DNA of 64,000 nt from Castanea sativa (taxonomy: Eukaryota > Streptophyta > Magnoliopsida > Fagales > Fagaceae), in assembly GCF_040712315.1 (NCBI RefSeq), contig NC_134018.1, positions 6,923,501-6,987,500 of the forward strand. Direction: 5' to 3'. The notes under the pieces were generated by a model. The model was not told the DNA's origin and searched no databases. It worked only from the letters and a program-made list of their open reading frames with translations. The position numbers were made by a program, and so were the translations under genes. Of the stretch, positions 56,961-64,000 are shown piece by piece. Each line of letters starts with the position of its first letter. Position 1 is the stretch's first letter.

Positions 56961-57700
56961 TCCAACACAATCGGCAACATTTCTCATATGTTGGCATCCA
57001 TTTGTTTTGACACTAACACTTTCTTGAAAATGAATCATTTTTCAAAAAACATTTTTTATAAAATTATCTCATTTTCCTATATTTGGTAGCAACATTAAAA
57101 TGAGTTAGATAACTATCTTTTAACTTTTCTTATTTAGCTTGGCATGAAATAAAGTTGTTTTCTAGAAATGGAAAACAACTCTATCTCACTCCAAGCCATC
57201 TAGGAAATAACTCTCTCTTGTAGCAAGCTATAAATAAGGGAAGTTAAGAGATAGTTTTCCTTTTACCCATTTTTTCGTGATAGTAATACCAAACACTGAA
57301 AAATGCATAATCTATCTTCACATATGGTTTTCCATCGAAACAAACAAAGTGTTACAATATAATAAAAGAATCTTAGTAATTAATTTTTACATTATTTCAT
57401 TGCGCCGCATCAGCCATCTATTTTCAAACCTCTCTGTCTCCTATGAGACACTTCTCCTCCCAAATATTTCAACCTTACATTACACTTTCTCTAACTTTTC
57501 TCTTCCATCTATATACATTTTTTCTTTCCATTATTTTCCACCTCACCATTACTCTTCCTCCAACCTTTCATCTCTTTCTTTGTTTCTTTTTTTTTCCTTT
57601 TTTTTTTTTTAATTCTTCTTCTTCCCACGCTCTTTTCTATAAATTTGTTATTCTCTTTCCCTCTCCATCCATATTTTTCTCACACATAAAAATGAGATTA

Positions 57701-57735
<35 letters not shown>

Positions 57736-58346
57736 CCAATTTTTTTTCTTCCTTTTGGTGGGTTTTTATTCTTTCCTATACTTTTTGGGTTGATAATTTT
57801 TTTTTGTTTTTTTAGCTCCACTTACGGTTGATGCGGTTGGTGTTTTGGTGTTGTGTTCTTTTATTTCTCCATTATAAATCCTCTTTCTCTCTCATATGGC
57901 TTTGGTTTGATTTTAGTTTGGATTAGTACTTAGTTGTTTTGAAAGTGAGAATTTGGGTTCATATCAAAACACAATCTATGTGGCTATATATTTAGATGTC
58001 CCTAAAAATTGTGATTTATAAATTATTGTAAATTCTATCTTTTATGCCTTTAATATAGTTTAGGGAGGTAAAGTATACAATGAGTTATAATTTAGGGAGG
58101 TAAAGTGTAATTTCTACTTAAATTTTAGTTAAGATAAGAGAATAATATATTTTAAACTTAAAAAATTCAATTGTATGGAAGAAAATTTAGGAAAACATAA
58201 TGTGCACTATGACACAAGTTAGAAGAATATTGATCATCTCAACAATTATTATTTTTTTTGGCTATGTGTGTCTAATTCTTCTCAAAATGACTAAACCTAA
58301 TATATTATCTATAGAAAATTTTAATGAATAAATTATACATTAAAAA
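56961..58346. other. Intergenic DNA
   Basis: No supported gene. A long pyrimidine-rich stretch lies at 57470-57790, with a CT microsatellite (57697-57736). Open frames there are low-complexity. Confidence 0.55.
57697..57736. repeat. (CT)n microsatellite
   Basis: Nearly pure CT run with one TTT interruption. Confidence 0.9.
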
Positions 58347-58995
58347 AGGGATGGCAATTTTTCCCCGCCCCGCTTAACCTACCCCCTCCCCGCTGCGCCC
58401 TGCGCGGGTTTTCCCCGCCCCATAAAGGTGGTGAGGTGAGGATGGGGCAAGAATTTAGTCCCGTAATACGGAGCAAGGCTGGGATGAGTTTAGACTTTTT
58501 AGACCCACCCCACCCCATCCCGCCCCGTGTTGCTAAAGGTTATAATTGTAAATTTTTCATACCTTAAAACCCTACTATTTAAACAACCATACCAATATTA
58601 GCTTATTTTATTCTACCCAATGTGGTTCTTTGCCTTTATTTTGTTATGTGTTATACTACGAGAATTTTTTTTTATTTTTATTTTTTTTATGATTGTCTTG
58701 TTAAACACTTGGATACATTATTCAATTTTTTTTCTAAAAATTGATTTGATTTGATAAGATAAATTTAGTTCTAATTTCAAGTATATTTTTACTAATGAAA
58801 TAGGTTTCATTAAAAAAATTGTACTAGTCGTAAGGCAAATTAACAAAAAGTAGAGTTTTACGAGGTGGGGCGGGGATGGAGTGAGAAGGTTTTTCCCGTC
58901 ATGCAAGGCGAGGTGAGGATGGGGTAAGACAAAACCATACAGGGTGGGGACGAATATCCTATCCTTCGACCCTGCCCCGCCTCATTGCCATCTCT
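58347..58995. mobile_element. Foldback element with GC-rich ends
   Basis: It begins AGGGATGGCAAT and ends ATTGCCATCTCT, a good inverted repeat. Both flanks are rich in CCCCGCCCC or GGGGCGGGG, giving two GC-rich islands around an AT-rich centre. This style is known in plant hAT-type MITEs. No 8 bp duplication was found. Confidence 0.75.
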
Positions 58996-59010
58996 AACAT
59001 TATACCATAA

Positions 59011-60075
59011 CTAGTAAGTTACCCGTGCGATGCACGGATAATGTTGTCATATTTTATATAAAATGGTTTTGGAGAATGTTGTATAAATACTATAACATAA
59101 TTATTATAGAACTTTATTTGTAATGAGTCTATTATTAAAAAAAAAATGTTGTAAATTTTACACATATATCCATTATAAATAGTCAATTGCAATGATGAGA
59201 AATAAATAAAATTTTGGAGGAATATTATAGAATAAAAGTTGATATAGAATGTGTCTTTCTCTTTCTTCTTAATTCTAAAAACAAATACACATACTAAACA
59301 CCCATGATCAATTACATCATTAACAAAAACCACAAATTCACAACGTCCAACCTTAACATCAAAATAGTAATTGTCGTATGTTGTCACCCAATATAAAATG
59401 AAAGCCCCCCTTTCCTTGGTTGTAGGCAACTCATACGGATTATGATTAAATGAAATAACAATGTTAGAGCTAGGTAGGTGCCATTGAAAGATTGAAGGTA
59501 AATGACATCGTTTTTTGTCTGTGTATATTTGACATGGGATGGCTTAAAGGGCTATTGTTAGGTATATATAAAGGGGTAGAAGTGCAAGAGGTGAAAATTG
59601 TGAGTTAAAATGCAAAGAAGTTTGTGTGTATGTGTGAGGGATAAAAAGTCTTGAAACATTGAACTAAATGATACAAATAATATTTATTTTTTAATTAGAA
59701 AAGTCTTAAAACATTGAACCAAAAAGTCAATAATTAATTTATTCTTATCTGGAGAATATTTTAATTTTCTTTGCATAGAATACGCCACTTGATAGAACCT
59801 TATTACTATTAGTTCTTACTTTTTTGTTTTTTTTTTTTTTTAAAAAAAAAAAAACTAAAATAGTGGGTATGCTAAAATAGTGTGTGGTGTAAGCTTAGGC
59901 AATTAATAAGATATTAATGAGATAATAGTAAAATAAGTTAATATGAACTTTTAGGTGACAGTAAAAAAAAATTAATGAAAGAGGTAAAGAAAATGCTAAA
60001 TGTAAAAGTAGAGCACCACTTGGCAGAACTTCATGCACTGCCGCATGAGGTCTCTACTTTTATATATATATATTA
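59011..60075 (-). mobile_element. Non-autonomous Helitron, about 1.06 kb
   Basis: On the minus strand the 3' terminus has the hairpin CCGTGCATCGCACGG (59023-59037), nine bases, then CTAG (59011-59014), then T, which fits the Helitron 3' rule. The opposite end has taaaagtagagacctcatg (about 60040-60060), a common plant Helitron 5' region, but a clean TC start is not visible. The body is AT-rich and non-coding. Confidence 0.75.
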
Positions 60076-60412
60076 ATTATATAATGCTAGGGACACAACA
60101 AAACTTTACAATAATTTTGGAAAGCTAAGAGAATTGGTAGCAGATACCTAACATGGGTGAAAGAGTGAATATGGGTAATTAGACACCCAAAAACCTTCCA
60201 CATTAGCTTACCCATGCCCATTTAAGCTAACTATGTTAATTGTGTTTGGGGAATTTGACGTGGTTATCCCTTTAAAGGAAATATGTTTTAGAATAGGAAA
60301 TCTAGTGTGTTTGAAAAGGAAAAGAGGTTGCCTAAAATAGGGCAAGTAACAAATTGGGAGAAAAATATAAGTAAGCTGTTACTATTGCTCTAACAAGGTT
60401 TCAATAAGCTAA

Positions 60413-60781
60413 GTGTATGTTTGGTTAGAGAGGTGGAAAAGTGAAAGGATAAAAAATGGTATAGGATGATAGAAAAGTGGGAGGATATTAAAGATTTTAA
60501 TTCCCCTTCCCTGCATTTGTTTGGTTGGGAGTGGAAAAGTGAAATGATAGAAAAAGTGAATTTGTATAAATTTACTCATATACCTTTTAAAAAAGTAATG
60601 TCCAATTAAAAAAAAATTTTGACAAACAACCAAAGAAAAAAACAACCACCCAAATTTATTTTAAAAAATCACAAAAAAAAAACACCTCTAAACAAAAAAA
60701 AAAAAAAAACAAAACAAAACAAAGCACCTACAGCACTAGAAAAAAAAAAAAAAAAAAGAAAAGGCAGCTGGAACTGGGGAA

Positions 60782-60855
<74 letters not shown>

Positions 60856-61083
60856 ATTTTTTTTTCATTTAATAATCACACTTCCACCACTCAGTTTTCT
60901 CCTCATTTTGGAAAGAAAACTTTTTGGTAAGTCTGAAGAGAAAATACACTAAGTCCTACCATAACTTTCAACCTCTCTCCCTCCCAACCAAACACCGTCC
61001 AAAAAGTTTTTCCACCTTTTTTTTCTCTCCTCTTTTTTTTTTTTTTTCCATCATTCCTAAAATCCACTCTACTAAACACACCC
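60413..61083. mobile_element. Harbinger-like MITE with TAA duplication
   Basis: The 671 bp element begins GTGTATGTTTGGTTAGAG and ends with a related inverted end, ctctactaaacacaccc. TAA flanks both sides (60410-60412, 61084-61086). It contains A-rich runs and a long (TA)n (60791-60852). It is related to the MITE at 31729-32341 and sits against the 5' flank of F-box copy C. Confidence 0.8.
60791..60852. repeat. (TA)n microsatellite in the Harbinger-like MITE
   Basis: About 30 uninterrupted TA units. Confidence 0.96.
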
Positions 61084-61086
61084 TAA

Positions 61087-61310
61087 TACAGGATGAGTGA
61101 GAGAGGTACAAGAGATTAGTATTAAAAAAGAATTTACGAAACATAAGTTGTATATATGAACTTGAATAATTTGGTGTAGTTCTCAAAGAGGTTGAGGGAG
61201 AGTTTTGTGAATAAGAGAACGAAGGTATGGAAAGAGTTTTTCGATGTAAAAAGTTAAAACACAACGCATGCCCCTATTTATTTTCTCTTCTCCTGCAAGG
61301 ATTAGGATAA
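61087..61310 (-). promoter_or_regulatory. 5' flank of a third F-box copy (C), coding part absent
   Basis: The block gaacttgaataatttggtgt, then gagttttgtgaataagagaa, matches the upstream region of F-box copies A and B. At 61084 it ends against a MITE. To the left of the MITE I see no F-box coding sequence, so copy C is only a fragment. Continuation to 61310 (tcttctcctgcaaggat) matches copy A at 17606. Confidence 0.75.
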
Positions 61311-62373
61311 ATATCCACGACGTAATTTTTGTTTGGATCACGTCCACGTTTTGGACGTTTGCATTTCAGAGACGTGAATTTTTTGTTAAACCAGCGTTTA
61401 ATGCACTGTTTATGGGACATGAACAATATATTTAGGCCAATAAACAGTGTTGAAAGAACAGCAATAAACAGTAATTAGATTTTTTTTTTCAGTTTTTAAT
61501 TTTAAGCAAAATAAGCGATATCTAAACGCACACAAAAAAGATTCCCTAAAAAAAAAAACCAAAGCAGAAAGTTATTTTTCCTTTGAAAAAAGAAATAGTA
61601 TATGTTTGAGAAATTAAATTCAATATGAATGTGGTGCAAAAGTCCACGTACACGCTGCCAGAGATGCCTTTGGTGACGTTGTAGTCAGAAATATGCACCG
61701 GAGTTGTCATGGACGTGGTTGACTTTCATTTCAATTTCAATATAAAGACCTGTTTCTTTGTCCTGCTTCAACGAACTTGGTATTTCCATTGTTTTTTTCT
61801 TTTATTTTATTTTATTTTTTATATTTTGAATGATTTGGAGCTTTGAGCAGAGCCGAGAGCAGATAATAGATAGAGGATCCGAAGAAAAAAAAATCCTTTG
61901 AAATATTAGACAAGAATGTTGGGCAATGCCAGTTCGAGGTGTTGTAAGGCCTAAGACGATTACTTTAAGTGAACTTATTCTTATATTTTGAATATTAATA
62001 AAATACTTATTTAAATTTTTTTTTCATTTAAAATCTTTTATTAGATGCAAAATTATGAATTAAAATGAATAAATGAGTTCTTTCAACATTTGTGTGTGGG
62101 AAATTAATGAGTTCTATACTCTAAAATTGAAAAAAACAAAAACAAAAACAAAAAACAAACAAACAAACAAACAAATAAAAACAAATAGTCATTGTCATTG
62201 TCATATTCAATGAAGAATTTTTATTTCTGTAAATTTGTTGTGAAATTGTTATAGACATAGCATTTGTTTTTTATTTTTATTTATATTGTTGAATATTTCG
62301 GGCTTAAATAATACTTCCGTTGGTACAAGGATATCTCTATTGGTAAAAATTTGAGGGTCTTTTTTTGTTGGGT
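61311..62373. other. Intergenic DNA
   Basis: No gene recognised. A MITE-like end (aaccagcgtttaatgcactgt) is near 61390, and a short AAAC tandem at 62145-62175. Confidence 0.5.
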
Positions 62374-62527
62374 GATGAGAATCAACAAGCATTCAAGGAT
62401 CCATTGCATGTTCCAGTTGGGCCTATTACAAGAGCAAAATCCAAGAAGCACTTAATGGGCTGATTCAAGAGATTTGGGCTGATTCTAACGCAGGACATTC
62501 CAAGCTTGGCCCAAAGGAAGATGAAAG
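62374..62527 (+). pseudogene. C-terminal tail of a Ty3/gypsy pol
   Basis: The frame reads DPLHVPVGPITRAKSKK, the usual C-terminal tail of one group of plant Ty3 polyproteins. One base is missing after that, then NGLIQEIWADSN. It ends at a polypurine tract (aaaggaagatgaaag, 62513-62527). Upstream pol is missing. Confidence 0.7.
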
Positions 62528-63163
62528 TGTAATAAATTTAATTCAAACTATTTAGGGCTGATCTGGCTTAATTGGGAGTGATTTATGGCATGAATTAATG
62601 GCTGATTGACTTTCCAACTCTATATCAGTTAAGGCAGATTTTTTCCTATTTTGGATCTGCTAATTTCAGACTAAATCAACTTTTATTTAGGGTTTTATTA
62701 TTTAGTACGTTTTTTAGGTATTTTCCTTGTTTTTAGGTGCATTTAATGCTTTTTAGGTCAAACTTGATTCCTGATATGGTAAGGTATCAATTAGGAGTTA
62801 TTTTAGAATATATTTTCTTGTCTGTCAAGTTTTGTGGAGTCCTTAAATAGGCCTTGAAGTCTGTAAACGTTTTTCAGAATATTATTGAATAAAAAATCAG
62901 AAAATGTGAGGCTTTGCTCTCTTTTGGTGCTTCAAGAACTGTGAACTTATCAAGGATTCTTCCTTGTGGCGTTCAAACTTTATACCTTTGGTTCGTGATT
63001 CTTTATAATCATTGGGTCAAGGTCAACTTATACCTTTGGTTCGCGTTTCGATTATAAACATTGGGTCAGGGTTTCTATCATAAATCTGATTTTTAGCTTT
63101 CTTGAATTAAATATTTCAATATTTTTGTTGGGTCTCAAAGCGTGTCGATTGAGGTTCGCATCA
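62528..63163 (+). repeat. LTR of a Ty3/gypsy element
   Basis: It starts TGTAATAAATTTAATTC directly after a polypurine tract (an alternative start is TGATCTGGC at 62559) and ends GGTTCGCATCA before the primer-binding site. It has an internal repeat of about 48 bases (ttatacctttggttcgtgat near 62979; ttatacctttggttcgcgtt near 63029). Confidence 0.7.
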
Positions 63164-63165
63164 TT

Positions 63166-63177
63166 TGGTATCAGAGC
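63166..63177 (+). other. Primer-binding site (initiator Met tRNA type)
   Basis: TGGTATCAGAGC is the standard complement to the 3' end of plant initiator tRNA-Met and lies two bases after the LTR. Confidence 0.92.
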
Positions 63178-63711
63178 ACAGGTTCTAAAATCAGTTTCCT
63201 ATCCCTTTATCTTTTGTTTCCTGTTATCATCCTTTCTTGTTTCTTTTGTGTTCTTCATTCATCGTTCTTATTTTTTTTGTCTTTGTTGAAGTGCACCAGG
63301 TTAAAATCGTGCACCCAGCTCCAAAAAAAAAAAAAGTAAAAAAAAAAGAAAAAAAAAAAGACATCAGAAAAGAAATAGAAAAAAAAAAATTTGCTTGCAA
63401 TTTCAGTTCTCTCAGACCAAAATGTTGTTTTCTTTTGTCTTCTTCCTTTGATTTGGTATTTCTGTCATATTTTCTTACCGTTGGTATTTGTTTTTACACT
63501 ACAAGTTGAATTTCTTGATCAAGTTTATTAGTTTAATGAAGAACTGAAAAGGCGAAGTTACGAGTGGAAAAAGGCAAGAGAGTGTGAGACTAATATCGGA
63601 AAAAGCCAATTTAAAAGTGAAACACGAGTGGGAGTGACATAATTTGAGTGCAAACACGTGAGGGAGTGTTGTGAGGAATTATTTCTAACAATTCTCTGTT
63701 GTTTCAAAAGT

Positions 63712-64000
63712 ATGTCTTTCAAGTGTGAAACATCAAATAGGGAAGGAAGGGAGGAGTCGTCCATCATTTTACAGGCTATGCAACAACAATTTGAACGCAT
63801 GAACGTGGTGTTTAATGAGATTCAGGATCGGATGGATAGGCAAGACACTGTTATTGCTACTTTGCGTGAGGAGCGTCCCCAAAGAGGCCCTAATGCTAGA
63901 ATGCAAGAAAGGCGTTCTCGCATGAATGATTCTGATGACTACCACGAGGATGAGTTTGAAGATGAAGAAGATCAAGCTTCATTGAACAATGAGGGCAGGT
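63712..64000 (+). CDS. gag: Gag of a Ty3/gypsy element, cut off by the window edge
   Basis: The ATG at 63712 starts MSFKCETSNREGREES; 96 codons remain open to the end of the window. QQQFERMNVVFNEIQDRMDR resembles the N-terminal coiled-coil of plant Ty3 gag, and an acidic stretch (DYHEDEFEDEEDQ) follows. It is 534 bases downstream of the primer-binding site. Whether gag and pol are complete lies outside the window. Confidence 0.75.
   Translation, partial: MSFKCETSNREGREESSIILQAMQQQFERMNVVFNEIQDRMDRQDTVIATLREERPQRGPNARMQERRSRMNDSDDYHEDEFEDEEDQASLNNEGR

Noticed and set aside
57277..57793. Phe/Ser/Leu-rich overlapping open frames
   Set aside because: They come from a pyrimidine-rich stretch with a CT microsatellite; no start context or motif supports a gene.
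60619..60930. Lysine- and isoleucine/tyrosine-rich open frame
   Set aside because: It is a product of A runs and a (TA)n repeat inside a MITE.
1..64000. CRISPR array, operons, bacterial promoters
   Set aside because: No spaced direct repeats with unique spacers; genes have plant introns and the window is clearly plant nuclear DNA.

Overview
This is a 64 kb piece of a plant nuclear genome, most likely a woody dicot. The evidence is low overall GC, spliced genes with GT-AG introns, plant-type F-box and exopolygalacturonase genes, and a dense mix of plant transposons (Tat-type Ty3, Ty1/copia solo LTRs, CACTA, hAT, Harbinger- and Stowaway-like MITEs, Helitron-like elements, an L1-type LINE and an Au-like SINE). 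A Fagaceae or oak-like source is only an impression from repeat style.

The gene content is small. One gene looks intact: a four-exon GH28 exopolygalacturonase on the minus strand (54689-56790), with all catalytic motifs and a TATA box. A paralogue at 42993-44878 keeps the exon layout but carries two stops and a frameshift. Two decayed F-box genes (15050-17240 and 51127-53935) and the 5' flank of a third (61087-61310) share the same strand. Without the transposons the locus reads as a tandem array of an F-box plus exopolygalacturonase unit. An unrelated F-box pseudogene lies on the plus strand at 3630-4436.

Layout: 1-9.7 kb holds decayed F-box, copia and solo LTR sequence with SINE and MITE insertions. 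9710-14566 is a CACTA element carrying antisense, intron-containing fragments of two cellular genes (VPS18 and NOSIP). 15-17.6 kb is F-box copy A, split by a solo LTR. 17715-29312 is a copia-like solo LTR split by a 10.2 kb Tat-type Ty3 element, which has an antisense multi-exon gene between pol and its 3' LTR. 31062-35480 is a hAT element with a broken transposase and its own nested MITE. 36404-42787 is a short Helitron-like element split by a full-length L1-type LINE. 43-46 kb is the exopolygalacturonase pseudogene with a duplicated promoter. 46-51 kb is repeat-rich noncoding DNA. 51-57 kb is F-box copy B plus the intact exopolygalacturonase. 57-62 kb has a GC-rich foldback, a Helitron-like element and a Harbinger-like MITE. 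The right edge enters another Ty3 element whose gag runs off the window.

Many elements have exact target-site duplications and clear termini, so the order of insertion can be read. The most unusual items are the CACTA element with captured gene fragments, the antisense gene inside the Ty3 element, and the TE-stretched F-box/exopolygalacturonase array. I saw no CRISPR array, rRNA gene or functional tRNA gene.
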